Assembly: GCA_964459305.1 (NCBI GenBank)
Contig: CAYWNA010000018.1
Coordinates: 1 to 64,000, forward strand
Direction of reading: 5' to 3'
DNA: 64,000 bases
From: CAYWNA01 sp964459305
GTDB lineage: Bacteria; Planctomycetota; Planctomycetia; Pirellulales; Pirellulaceae
The position numbers were made by a program, and so were the translations under genes. Position 1 is the stretch's first letter; each line of letters opens with the position of its first letter. Under the pieces are notes generated by a model. It worked only from the letters and a program-made list of their open reading frames with translations. It had not been told where the DNA came from and did no database searches. Shown piece after piece: positions 51,686-60,494 of this stretch.

Positions 51686-52639
51686 CTATCCTTCGTCTTC
51701 TTCACCCAAGGGCTTCTGCGGCAATTGCTTCAACTGGTCTGCGTCGGTTACCGGCCCGACATCCAGCTCCGACAGTTTGACCTTCGGGATCGCGGGCTTG
51801 CGGTTAAAGACTTGAATGTTGCGAAACTCTTGCAGCACTTCCCACATGGATTTCGGCCGGGATTCCCGCTTCTTCGCCATCATGCGGCGCAGCAGATCGG
51901 CGCAGTCACGAGTGACGTTCTTGTTGTAGACGATGGCCGACGGTATCGAAGATTTCAAGTGTCTTTCAAGCAGTTCGTTCGGGTTCGATCCCGTGTAGGG
52001 AGTACGTCCGCACAGTAACTCGAACAGCACGCAAGCGAAGCTGTACACGTCGCTTCGACCATCCAGCGTCTGTCCGCGGATCTGCTCGGGCGACATGTAG
52101 CTGCGCGTGCCCTTGACGGGCGCCTTGATGCCCAAATAGCTCAGCAAACGGCGTTTCGGGCGTTGGGAGATCGTGAAGTCGATTATTTTCACCTGACCGT
52201 CGTCGTTCACCAGGAAATTGTCCGGCTTCACGTCGCAATGGATCCAGCCTTTCTCGTGCATATAGTGCAAGCCGTGCGTCAACTGGTGAATGATCTTCTC
52301 TGCGATGTGCGCTATCGCGTCGGGACCCTCGCGCAGTACCTGCTTCAGGTTCAACGCGCTAAACAACTCAAGCACCAGGAAAGGCGAGTGGTACTGCGTC
52401 TCGTAGCCATAGAACCGAATGATGTTCGGGTGCCGCAAATCGCCGGCTACTTCATTCTCGTGTCGTAGATACCCTATCTCTTCCTTGTCTTTGCAGGTTT
52501 CCGGCTTGAGCATTTTCAGTGCATACCGCTCGTCGGTCTCTTGATTCACCGCCTCCCAGACTTGGCAGGAACCGCCAACGCGGATGAGTCGAGCCAAGCG
52601 ATATGGTCCCACACTTTCACGTGCTCTTGACACACCCAT
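51686..52639 (-). CDS. Serine/threonine protein kinase with altered HRD and DFG motifs
   Basis: 317 residues from the ATG at 52639 (MGVSRARESVGPYRLARLIR); an earlier ATG at 52744 is possible. Glycine loop RVGGSCQVWEA, Lys42 in YALKML, catalytic loop WIHCDVKPDNF (HCD instead of HRD, Asp136 and Asn141 kept), and IIDFTIS where DFG reads DFT (Asp154 kept). The activation segment GTRSYMSPEQIRGQTLDGRS, DVYSFACVLFELLCGRTPYT and the C-lobe are normal. There is no transmembrane helix, so it is cytoplasmic, unlike the usual PknB type. Activity cannot be predicted; a Cys before the catalytic Asp occurs in active non-RD kinases. Confidence 0.88.
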   Translation of the reverse strand: MGVSRARESVGPYRLARLIRVGGSCQVWEAVNQETDERYALKMLKPETCKDKEEIGYLRHENEVAGDLRHPNIIRFYGYETQYHSPFLVLELFSALNLKQVLREGPDAIAHIAEKIIHQLTHGLHYMHEKGWIHCDVKPDNFLVNDDGQVKIIDFTISQRPKRRLLSYLGIKAPVKGTRSYMSPEQIRGQTLDGRSDVYSFACVLFELLCGRTPYTGSNPNELLERHLKSSIPSAIVYNKNVTRDCADLLRRMMAKKRESRPKSMWEVLQEFRNIQVFNRKPAIPKVKLSELDVGPVTDADQLKQLPQKPLGEEDEG

Positions 52640-52796
52640 CCTCCATTTTTCCAAGGTCCCGTACTTGGCCGCACCCACACGCGAGGGCAAAGCACAAAGC
52701 CGAAGATACCGTCGCGGCGCGTGGACCTTCCAAAACGCCCGCATAAAGAGGCAGATCCTGCCGTCGATTAAGTTTAAACCAACCTCCCAAGGGCTG

Positions 52797-53951
52797 CTAG
52801 CCCAACAACCGCTCGTACAATTCGCGCAGTTGCCGGGTCATGTTTTCATGGCGGAACTGCTCGGTGAACCGCCCCCTGCCCTGCCGTCCCATACGCTCGC
52901 GCAGCCGCGCGTCGCCGGCCAGTTGGGCGAGGGCGTCTGCTAGCGACTTGACTTCCTTCGGCCGGATCAGGAATCCGGTTTCGCCTGTGACGACCACTTC
53001 GCGGGCGCCATCGACGTCGTAGCTGACCACGGGTTTGCCCGCAATCAGGGCCTGCGGCAAGGTGCGAGCGAGCCCCTCACGGAGGCTGACGTGCGCCAGC
53101 ACGTCCATGGCGCCGAGCAGTGCCGGGATACGCTGCGGTGGCACGAGTCCGGTAAAGTGGAAATGTTCCGTCAAACCGAGCGATTCGATCTTGCTCTGGA
53201 GCGTTCCGCGCAGCACCCCGTCGCCAACCAACAGAAAACGAATGTACGGACACTGCCGCATAACGTGAGAAGCCGCCTCGATCAGATATTCGTGCCCCTT
53301 CAGATGAAACAGCCTGGCGATCTTGCCGATCACGACATGCTGATCCTCAAATCCGAACTCCGCTCGCATCCGTTCGCGATGTTCGTCCGCCGCCAAGAAT
53401 GGCTCGACATCCATGCCGCTGTAAACCGTTGTGAACTTCTCTCGCCCCGCAACGCCCGCATCGACCAACAGATCCGTCATGGCATCGGCCACGCTGACCA
53501 TGGCGTGGCATCGTTTGGCGGCATAGGCTTCGCACCAGCGAAACAGGGTCCTCGCTGCGGGGCCTTGGTATGGATGAAACGGCGCTCCGTGAACTGTGTG
53601 GACGATTGCCGGAACGCCCAGAGCATGCGCGGCCATCCGCCCCAACACGCCGCCTTTGGCACTGTGGGTGTGGACGACATCCGGCTTGAAGTCGCGCAGA
53701 ATGCGCTTAATCGCCCAGTAGCTGCTCGCGTCCCGCCACGGATGAATCGCGCGGCGCAATTGGGGCACCAAGGCCAACGGAACATCGTCCCCCCTGCCCT
53801 GCCCCAGCAATTCGCCTTCCGGACCCAACGACGGCCCGGCAATTAGCAACACGTCATCGCCATGCAGGCGGATCAGGTCTTGGCAACACAAGAGAGTATT
53901 CTCTTGAGCGCCGCCGATGATCATCCGGGTAATGACGTGTGCAATTCGCAT
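52797..53951 (-). CDS. Family 4 glycosyltransferase
   Basis: 384 residues from ATG. GT-B fold with MRIAHVITRMIIGGAQENTL at the N-terminus, VHTVHGAPFHPYQG and VSVADAMTDLLVDAGVAGRE in the centre, and the C-terminal nucleotide-sugar site with HVSLREGLARTLPQALIAGK (the EX7E motif) and PVVSYDVDGAREVV. Soluble, cytoplasmic; probable role in cell-surface glycan building. Contains two GGGCAGGG motifs on its coding strand (about 52874 and 53789). Confidence 0.9.
   Translation of the reverse strand: MRIAHVITRMIIGGAQENTLLCCQDLIRLHGDDVLLIAGPSLGPEGELLGQGRGDDVPLALVPQLRRAIHPWRDASSYWAIKRILRDFKPDVVHTHSAKGGVLGRMAAHALGVPAIVHTVHGAPFHPYQGPAARTLFRWCEAYAAKRCHAMVSVADAMTDLLVDAGVAGREKFTTVYSGMDVEPFLAADEHRERMRAEFGFEDQHVVIGKIARLFHLKGHEYLIEAASHVMRQCPYIRFLLVGDGVLRGTLQSKIESLGLTEHFHFTGLVPPQRIPALLGAMDVLAHVSLREGLARTLPQALIAGKPVVSYDVDGAREVVVTGETGFLIRPKEVKSLADALAQLAGDARLRERMGRQGRGRFTEQFRHENMTRQLRELYERLLG
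53789..53805 (-). repeat. G-rich GGGCAGGG motif (minus strand)
   Basis: GGGGCAGGGCAGGGGGG on the minus strand inside the glycosyltransferase gene. Another GGGCAGGG is at 52874-52881, also minus strand. The plus-strand copies end at 46.3 kb. Confidence 0.75.
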
Positions 53952-53960
53952 GGGCAGTGG

Positions 53961-54722
53961 TTAAGAGCCTTCCGAGTCATATTCCACACGCACCAAGTAT
54001 AGCCCGTGCGGCGGTGCGGTCATGCCGGCGAGTTTGCGGTCTTTGGCCGCCAATACGCCGGCGACCCAATCAGCCGGCTGTTTGCCGCGACCGACTTCGG
54101 CGAGCGTGCCGACGATGTTCCGTACCATATTATATAGGAACCCATCTGCTTCAATCTCGATGAAGATACGATCCAGGTGATCGCCCGGACGACGTTCGAC
54201 CACGGCGTCCCGAATCGTTCGCACGCTCGTTGCCCGCTCGGATCCGGACGCTTCGAAGCTGGAAAAATCGTGTGTCCCCAACAGCGTCTGCGCGGCCGTG
54301 CCCATGGCTTCGACGTCCAGTCGTCCATGGACGTACCACGCGTACGCTCGGGCAAATACGTCGTACGTTGGCCCGTCCTGAATGATGTAGCGATATCGTT
54401 TGCCCACAGCGTCCCGAATCGCATGAAAGCCCTCTGGAGCTTCGCGCACATCCGAAACGGCGATGTCTCTGGGCAGATTGGCGTCAATCGCTTTTGCGAG
54501 CACGTCCGTGGTGAGGCGCGTACCACTGGAGAAACTGACCACCTGCGCCAACGCGTGCACACCGGCGTCGGTACGGCCGCTGGCAACGACGCGAGTTTGC
54601 TCGCCGGTCACGTCGTGCAGCGCCCGCTCCAACTCCGCCTGGATCGTGTTCGCATTGGCCTGAATCTGCCAGCCCGCGTAAGCGGTTCCGTCGTAGGAAA
54701 GCGTCAGCTTAAAGAACCGCAT
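53961..54722 (-). CDS. truA: tRNA pseudouridine synthase A
   Basis: 253 residues from ATG. Isomerises U38-U40 in the anticodon arm of many tRNAs. FKLTLSYDGTAYAGWQIQAN start, the catalytic Asp52 in SGRTDAGVHALAQV, and GFLYNMVRNIVGTLAEVGRG near the C-terminus are diagnostic. Sits 9 bases before the glycosyltransferase start, so the two are probably co-transcribed. Confidence 0.95.
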   Translation of the reverse strand: MRFFKLTLSYDGTAYAGWQIQANANTIQAELERALHDVTGEQTRVVASGRTDAGVHALAQVVSFSSGTRLTTDVLAKAIDANLPRDIAVSDVREAPEGFHAIRDAVGKRYRYIIQDGPTYDVFARAYAWYVHGRLDVEAMGTAAQTLLGTHDFSSFEASGSERATSVRTIRDAVVERRPGDHLDRIFIEIEADGFLYNMVRNIVGTLAEVGRGKQPADWVAGVLAAKDRKLAGMTAPPHGLYLVRVEYDSEGS

Positions 54723-54976
54723 GGCGACCCCACGACTCTGTGCACGGCACCGCGTACTCGGTACCCGTTGGTTGCAGGAAAGACGGCGAGCGGGGGCCGT
54801 TAGGCCCGTGATTTCTCAGCCAAATCGAACGTTCCATACGTCGTTCCAGAATTCACCGGTGGTGGAGTCCTCCAATCGATATACCGCGTCAGGCTTGCCA
54901 CTTCAATCAGCGGGCTAACGTCCGCCGCTCGCCAAGCAAATACGCAACGTTTGGGAGCACTCAGTTTCCCCACGGT

Positions 54977-55984
54977 TCAGGGCTTGCCGGCCACCAGCAG
55001 TTCTGCGATCTGCACAGCGTTGGTGGCGGCGCCTTTTCGCAGATTGTCGCTGACACACCAGAACGCCAGACCGTTTTCGCAAGACAGATCCTGGCGAATG
55101 CGGCCGATGAACACGTCGTCCTTGCCGTCGCCGTTGATCGGCATGGGATACTGGCCGGCGGCCAAGTCGTCGATCACCGTGATCCCCTCGGCCGCCTCGA
55201 ACAGCCGCCGAGCTTCCTCGACCGTGATTTTCCGCTCGGTCTCCACCAGCATGCTCTCGCTGTGGCAATTCGACACCGCGGCGCGCACACACGTGGGACA
55301 GACGCGGATGGAATCGTCATCGAAGATCTTGTGCGTCTCCCACACCATTTTCATTTCTTCGGACGTGTAGCCTTCGTGTTTGGGCGAGCCGATTTGCGGG
55401 ATCAGATTGAACGCGATCGGGTGAGCGAAAGCCTTGTACTCGTAGTCGCGACCTTCCTGCGCCGCGCGAGTACCTTCCTCCAAATCCTCTTGGCCGCCTA
55501 CGCCCGCCCCACTGGTCGCTTGGTAGGTGCTGACGATCACACGCGTAATCCGGCCCGCGTCGTGCAGGGGCTTCATGGCCACGACCATCTGCGTGGTGGA
55601 GCAGTTGGGGCTGGAGATAATGCCCTGGTGTTTGAAGGCCGCATCCGGATTAACCTCCGGCACCACCAGTGGCACTTTCGGATCCATACGCCAAAAGCCG
55701 CTTTCGTCCACGACCACCGCGTCACGTTCGACCGCCCAGGGCACGAATTCGCTCGCCACATCATCCGGCGTGCTCGCGATGACCAAGTCGACGTCTTCGA
55801 ACACTTCCGGACGGAGTTCCTCGACCGTGTGCTGCTCGCCTTTGAACTCGATCGATTTACCCGCCGAACGAGCGGAAGCGACAAACTTGATCGTCTTATA
55901 CGGAAGTTCTCTCTCCGCCAGCATTTGTCGGACCAGTCTTCCCACCGCGCCCGTGGCGCCCACGACAGCCAAGTTCTCGTACAC
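54977..55984 (-). CDS. asd: Aspartate-semialdehyde dehydrogenase
   Basis: 335 residues from a GTG preceded by GGAGG. Reduces aspartyl phosphate, feeding lysine, threonine, methionine and peptidoglycan or DAP synthesis. NADP-binding LAVVGATGAVGRLVRQML, catalytic Cys128 in SSPNCSTTQMV, SGAGVGGQEDLEEGTRA and the C-terminal catalytic VSNCHSESMLVETE region are typical. The 254 bases to truA hold no gene. Confidence 0.95.
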   Translation of the reverse strand: MYENLAVVGATGAVGRLVRQMLAERELPYKTIKFVASARSAGKSIEFKGEQHTVEELRPEVFEDVDLVIASTPDDVASEFVPWAVERDAVVVDESGFWRMDPKVPLVVPEVNPDAAFKHQGIISSPNCSTTQMVVAMKPLHDAGRITRVIVSTYQATSGAGVGGQEDLEEGTRAAQEGRDYEYKAFAHPIAFNLIPQIGSPKHEGYTSEEMKMVWETHKIFDDDSIRVCPTCVRAAVSNCHSESMLVETERKITVEEARRLFEAAEGITVIDDLAAGQYPMPINGDGKDDVFIGRIRQDLSCENGLAFWCVSDNLRKGAATNAVQIAELLVAGKP

Positions 55985-56155
55985 CGATCGAATCCTCCAA
56001 GTCTAGTGAAACATACGTAACATCGAAGGTAGAAGTATAGTCACCATCCCCGTTTTAGTCCAACGGGGGCATCTGGCGGGTGGCGTGTGTTCTTCAGTTG
56101 CGGGCGGATTGCGAAACACTTTGTCAACCAGTCAGCCGATCCGCCGTCTCTGCCT

Positions 56156-56773
56156 CTAGCGCCCAAGACAATGGCCTACTATTTTCCAGTCTTCCGAGAC
56201 CTTGATAAGGCAGTGGCCGCCTGGATAATTGCCGAATTCGACGAAAACGTCATAGCCGCATTCAGTTTTCGACACGCCGTACTCGACGCCTTCCGGTTCT
56301 GGATCCTGGCCGTAAAGATATTCTCGCACAACGGCGACTGCTCGATCACGCTTGGCGTTAATCACGGGAAGTCGTCGCGGCTGCGGTGCCCCGTACCGGT
56401 GATGCGGAGGAAGTGGATCCCAAGGCCGAACGCCTGTAGAGGGGTAAAACGGATTCACTGAAGGCGCAGGACGAGGCATCGAACCGTAAGCGACTCCTTG
56501 CACGCGCGCATCCGCGCGGGGTCTGCTTGGCACAACTGCAGGAGTATTGCCGGGTCTCCCCGCATACGGGCTCCCGTACGTTTTCCGGGCTTGGCCGAAG
56601 GACTTGCGAGAACCAGGCAGCCCCAGAGCCAATGGTGCCGGGTCCGCTTTGCCATCGATCGCCGTTCGCTCGGCGTATCGAGTCTCGGCAGGCAAGGGTT
56701 GTTCGTCCCGCGAACAGCCTAGTAGAACCACGGCGGCCAGGATCATGCTTGCGCGTAACACAGCGAATTCCAT
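56156..56773 (-). CDS. Putative lipoprotein of unknown function
   Basis: 205 residues from the ATG at 56773; a GTG ten codons upstream is an alternative. MEFAVLRASMILAAVVLLGC has a lipoprotein signal with lipobox LLGC (Cys20). The middle is Pro/Arg-rich and low-complexity, the last 70 residues (REYLYGQDPEPEGVEYGVSK then YDVFVEFGNYPGGHC) look folded. No family recognised. Probably anchored to the outside of a membrane. Confidence 0.7.
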   Translation of the reverse strand: MEFAVLRASMILAAVVLLGCSRDEQPLPAETRYAERTAIDGKADPAPLALGLPGSRKSFGQARKTYGSPYAGRPGNTPAVVPSRPRADARVQGVAYGSMPRPAPSVNPFYPSTGVRPWDPLPPHHRYGAPQPRRLPVINAKRDRAVAVVREYLYGQDPEPEGVEYGVSKTECGYDVFVEFGNYPGGHCLIKVSEDWKIVGHCLGR

Positions 56774-56926
56774 TTCGCTAGCACCGAGTAAATTGGCAGA
56801 CACCCCTCTCTGTGGAAGTATCGGAAAAACGGCCTTCTTTCCTCAACCCCACTTGCCTGGGAGTGGCAAGATCTATCAGATTCCTCATGGAGTAGTAGCT
56901 TGAACGAACCTCCAAATGGCTCAATG

Positions 56927-57304
56927 CTAATCATCGCGCGAAGTGCGCCCCAGGACCGCGTACATCAGCGCTCCTAACACTGCAGCGATGATTAGGAAGC
57001 CGGTTGAGTATTCCATGGCGCCGGATACTTGTTCGGTCATTTTCTCGACCATCAGACGCTCGTTCTGGGCAACGGAACCGTAGTCCGTGTAGCTGCATCC
57101 GTACCATTGAACGGCCAAGCCGCCCATCAGCGCGGATACGACCAACATCAGACGGAATGACCGTCCCCACAGATATCCGGCCTCTTTTCCGAACAGACTC
57201 TCGAACAGTGGCGCAGCGTGACCGCCGATCACGTAGTAGAAGACCATGCCCACGATCAGGGCCAACGTCAGCCCGGCGATGTAGAACCACAAGAACGTCG
57301 GCAT
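56927..57304 (-). CDS. Small membrane protein, three hydrophobic segments
   Basis: 125 residues from ATG. Segments at about 4-28 (FLWFYIAGLTLALIVGMVFY), 49-68 (RLMLVVSALMGGLAVQWYG) and 98-117 (GFLIIAAVLGALMYAVLG). No known family recognised. It starts 39 bases past the stop of another small membrane protein upstream on the same strand, with which it may form a complex or share a function. Confidence 0.65.
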   Translation of the reverse strand: MPTFLWFYIAGLTLALIVGMVFYYVIGGHAAPLFESLFGKEAGYLWGRSFRLMLVVSALMGGLAVQWYGCSYTDYGSVAQNERLMVEKMTEQVSGAMEYSTGFLIIAAVLGALMYAVLGRTSRDD

Positions 57305-57343
57305 TGGAGACTCGCTCGGTCGGATATGCGCCCGGAGGCCCTG

Positions 57344-57745
57344 TCAGGATCCTTCCTCGTCTTCTTCGTCTGTCGTATCGCGATTGCGGCGGACGTGCAG
57401 AATGGTATAGGACAGCAGCAACGGCAAGAACAGCACAAACATGGAGAACAACAGCGCGTAGAGGATCGATTGCACTTGGTCGGCTAGATTCCAAATCAAG
57501 GCGATGAAATTCTCGCCGACCGAATCGTCCGGGTGATAGGCAATGGCGGTCGACAAAGCACCGATCAACAGAGCGAGAAACACCACTCGTAGCCAAAAGC
57601 GTTCGATGGCGGCGTTATGAAAAATGGCACGCAGAAAATGGCGCAGCGGCGCTTGCAGCATTCCAAACAGCAACAGAGGCGCAACAGCCCCGATGACCAA
57701 CGAGATCAGATACACCTGCACGTCGACAGGAAATCGTTCAAACAT
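57344..57745 (-). CDS. Small membrane protein
   Basis: 133 residues from ATG. Hydrophobic segments at about 10-29 (YLISLVIGAVAPLLLFGML), 49-66 (WLRVVFLALLIGALSTAIA) and 94-118 (LYALLFSMFVLFLPLLLSYT). The C-terminus is very acidic (TTDEEDEEGS). No family recognised. Same strand and close to the preceding small membrane protein. Confidence 0.65.
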   Translation of the reverse strand: MFERFPVDVQVYLISLVIGAVAPLLLFGMLQAPLRHFLRAIFHNAAIERFWLRVVFLALLIGALSTAIAYHPDDSVGENFIALIWNLADQVQSILYALLFSMFVLFLPLLLSYTILHVRRNRDTTDEEDEEGS

Positions 57746-57776
57746 AGCGAGTCTGCCAGGCTTCGGTCGTCGAGCC

Positions 57777-57835
57777 GTGGGATAGGCTTCCAGCCTGTCA
57801 GGTCGTTCGGTCGACAGGCTGGAAGCCTATCCCAC
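57777..57835. repeat. Perfect 23-base palindrome GTGGGATAGGCTTCC
   Basis: Arms at 57777-57799 and 57813-57835 are exactly complementary around a 13-base loop. A related element lies at 62867-62923. Both lie between genes and contain GGCTTCCAGCCTGTC-type blocks. Confidence 0.9.
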
Positions 57836-57878
57836 TAAGATCGGACAACTATTTCTCCGCTTATGCGTACATTACCGC

Positions 57879-59105
57879 TCACCGCGCAATCGACTTCATT
57901 CGTACATCGTCGAACGAGATTTCCCCGGTGGCTCCGAACAGTCCCAAACGTAAGATCCCTTCGCGGGCCTGCGGGGGGACGCGAATCGACCGGGTCACCC
58001 TATGCCAGTCGGCCGTGCCGAGGAACGGACCAACGGTCGCCAGGCCCACATCCTTCCGGCTCTCATCATAGAACGAGATGCCAGCCATAGGCAACGCCTC
58101 TCGATCCGGCCCGCGCTGCGCGTCCGTTTGCTTGACCCACAGCGAGAGCTCCACGCGAGCGACTCTGCGGCCGTCGATGGGAAATCCTTGGAGGACGTGA
58201 GCGGCTCGCCCAGGCTGCTGGTTGCGAATCGTGGCGAAATGCCTCCCTTCCGGCGCCGACACGTCGGTCTCCCACGACAACTGGCGCTGATAGTACCATC
58301 CGGTCAGGAAATCGTTTGCCACAGGTGCCTGCTCGAAGTTTCCGTTCACGGCCACAGGATTCGCCGGATCGGGTTTCACTTGCCGGCGGTCTTCTGCGGC
58401 GCCGGTCATGGGGACGAACAGCGTCGGGCGCATTGCCTCTGATTCCAGTTTCCCATCCTTCTTGCGCATCACGTACAACGTCTGCTGGTATCGCTCGCCC
58501 ACGGGGATGACCATCATACCGCCGTCGTTCAGTTGCTCGACCAACGGCTCCGGCACTTCTTCGGGCGAACACGTGACCACGATCTTGTCGAACGGTGCGT
58601 GTTCGGGCCAACCCTTAAAACCATCGCCGACTTTGGTGAACACGTTGTCGTACCCCAGCCGGCGCAGCGTTCGCGCCGCGTTCCGCCCCAGCGACTCGAC
58701 GATTTCGATCGAGTAGACCTCGTCGACCAACGGGCTGAGCACAGCCGCCTGGAAGCCGCTGCCCGTGCCAATCTCCAACACCTTGTCAGTTGGCTGCGTA
58801 TCGAGGCATTCGGTCATATAGGCCACGATGAAAGGCGACGAGATTGTTTGCCTGCCCCCGATCGGCAACGCCATGTCGAAGTAGGCGTTCTTGCGCAGAT
58901 GCGGCGCAACAAACTCGTGACGCGGCGTGGCCAACATGGCTTCGATCACGCGAGGGTCCTTCACTCCCGCACCGACGATCACTTCATCAACCATCCGCCG
59001 CCGCGCTTGCTCGAACTGCGAACGGGTCTGGGCGCACAAGCACGGTGCACACGCGAGCAACAGGTACGCCACATGGCGAAACCGAGCCATCTGTTGCGTC
59101 TTCAT
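57879..59105 (-). CDS. Exported protein-L-isoaspartate O-methyltransferase-like protein with C-terminal carbohydrate-binding-like domain
   Basis: 408 residues from an ATG with GAGGAG upstream. Starts with a signal peptide (FRHVAYLLLACAPCLCAQ), so the product appears to be exported. Residues about 30-230 are a clear PCMT fold: IGGRQTISSPFIVAYMTECL, the SAM-binding VLEIGTGSGFQAAVLSPL, VGDGFKGWPEHAPFDKIVVT. After this comes a jelly-roll-like region (about 250-408: GWYYQRQLSWETDVSAPEGR to GEISFDDVRMKSI), as in carbohydrate-binding modules. The cofactor SAM is cytoplasmic, so an exported methyltransferase is odd. A catalytic role outside the cell is not certain. Confidence 0.85.
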   Translation of the reverse strand: MKTQQMARFRHVAYLLLACAPCLCAQTRSQFEQARRRMVDEVIVGAGVKDPRVIEAMLATPRHEFVAPHLRKNAYFDMALPIGGRQTISSPFIVAYMTECLDTQPTDKVLEIGTGSGFQAAVLSPLVDEVYSIEIVESLGRNAARTLRRLGYDNVFTKVGDGFKGWPEHAPFDKIVVTCSPEEVPEPLVEQLNDGGMMVIPVGERYQQTLYVMRKKDGKLESEAMRPTLFVPMTGAAEDRRQVKPDPANPVAVNGNFEQAPVANDFLTGWYYQRQLSWETDVSAPEGRHFATIRNQQPGRAAHVLQGFPIDGRRVARVELSLWVKQTDAQRGPDREALPMAGISFYDESRKDVGLATVGPFLGTADWHRVTRSIRVPPQAREGILRLGLFGATGEISFDDVRMKSIAR

Positions 59106-59263
59106 GGTTCAAGGCTCCTCGACGACAAGCGACCGTAGCTCAAAGTCCGCCTCGACGGAACTGTTTGCCCCACATACCATCCAGTCTAACACCTCAGGAT
59201 GTAGTTTGTCACCTTATTCAGAGCACCTTCGAACGTCTGCCTGGGAAGGCTGAGGCCACGGCG

Positions 59264-59280
59264 CCCCCCTGCCCTGCCCC
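59264..59280 (-). repeat. G-rich GGGCAGGG motif (minus strand)
   Basis: GGGGCAGGGCAGGGGGG on the minus strand in the spacer between the PCMT-like and peptidase genes. Confidence 0.75.
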
Positions 59281-59389
59281 GACCGAGAGATGGTTGACGC
59301 GTCAGGCTCCAAAGGCGAGTCGTTTATGTTGCTAGATCTCTGTGCACAGTTTATCCTTCAAAGTGTATACCACATAGGAAGGGCATACC

Positions 59390-60448
59390 ATGTATCTCAG
59401 GTTTCTACTGCTGGTCTCGATGATTCCGCCGATTGGTTCCGCGGCGCAGGAACCGAAGGCGGCGCAGCCGCCCATGCTGTTGAAGATGCCGGGCGAGAGC
59501 TACTCGGGGGAACTACCGGAGCTTACGGCCGGGCAGTCCGCGCTGGCGAAATCGCTTCGCGATGACGTCCTATGGTTGGCGACGCAGATCGGCGAAAGAA
59601 ACGTCCAGCAGTACGAGGGCTTATCCAAAGCGGCATGGTACATCGAGCGGTCGTTCGCTGATTGCGGCTACACCGTAGAGCGAGACAAGTACCATGTTCG
59701 CGGTCGCGAGTGCTGGAACGTGATCGCCGAACGACCGGGAAGGACGCACCCTGAAGAAATCCTCGTCATCGGTGCACACTACGACTCTGTCATGGGTTCG
59801 CCCGGCGCCAACGACAACGCTTCCGGGGTTGCAGGTGTGCTGGCGTTGGCGAGATTCTTTCAGAAAAAGCCCGCCGCTCGCACCTTGCGATTCGTCGCGT
59901 TCACCAACGAGGAACCGCCCCATTTCCAGACGGATCGGATGGGATCACGCGTCTATGCTCGCCGCTGCAGGAAGGTCAGCGACAACGTCGTGGGCATGAT
60001 CTGTTTGGAAACGATTGGCTGTTTCAGCGACGAGGAGGACAGCCAGAAGTATCCCCTGCCGTTCAGTCTGTATTATCCGTCCACGGGCAACTTCATCGCG
60101 TTTGTGGCCAACGTCGAATCGGGGCCTTTGGCCGAACAAGTGGTCGGATCATTCCGCCGGCACGCCAAGTTTCCCTCCGAAGGCTGTGCCCTGCCGGAGT
60201 ATGTCGCCGGAGTTGGATGGTCGGATCACTGGTCGTTTTGGCAGGAGGGCTACAAGGCGCTGATGGTCACGGACACAGCCCCGTTTCGCTACCCGTATTA
60301 TCACACTCGCCAAGACACGCCGGACAAGCTGGATTACGAGCGAATGGCGCGAGTGGTGAACGGGCTGCAGCGTGTAATCGAGGAATTTGCACAAGAGCGC
60401 CCAATGCCTGCGTTGGTGCCGCGTTGGACTTCCCGCCGTAAAGGTTGA
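59390..60448 (+). CDS. M28-family metallopeptidase, exported
   Basis: 352 residues from an ATG with AGGAAGGG 6 bases upstream. The start MYLRFLLLVSMIPPIGSAAQ is a signal peptide. The M28 zinc ligands are visible: His in VIGAHYDSVMGSPGANDNAS (with Asp of GANDN), the NEEPP Glu pair (about 165), Asp or Glu in the ICLETIG strand, and His in YYHTRQDTPDKLDY. Two-zinc aminopeptidase or dipeptidase; substrate unknown. It starts divergently from the PCMT-like gene and is followed by the beta-helix protein. Confidence 0.85.
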   Translation: MYLRFLLLVSMIPPIGSAAQEPKAAQPPMLLKMPGESYSGELPELTAGQSALAKSLRDDVLWLATQIGERNVQQYEGLSKAAWYIERSFADCGYTVERDKYHVRGRECWNVIAERPGRTHPEEILVIGAHYDSVMGSPGANDNASGVAGVLALARFFQKKPAARTLRFVAFTNEEPPHFQTDRMGSRVYARRCRKVSDNVVGMICLETIGCFSDEEDSQKYPLPFSLYYPSTGNFIAFVANVESGPLAEQVVGSFRRHAKFPSEGCALPEYVAGVGWSDHWSFWQEGYKALMVTDTAPFRYPYYHTRQDTPDKLDYERMARVVNGLQRVIEEFAQERPMPALVPRWTSRRKG

Positions 60449-60494
60449 CGTTTGAAGTCCTACCCCGAACATTCTGACCACAGGAACTTGAGCG

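Noticed and set aside
56498..56903. Overlapping plus-strand frames opposite the lipoprotein gene
   Set aside because: Arg/Pro/Ser-rich shadow translations without initiation signals.
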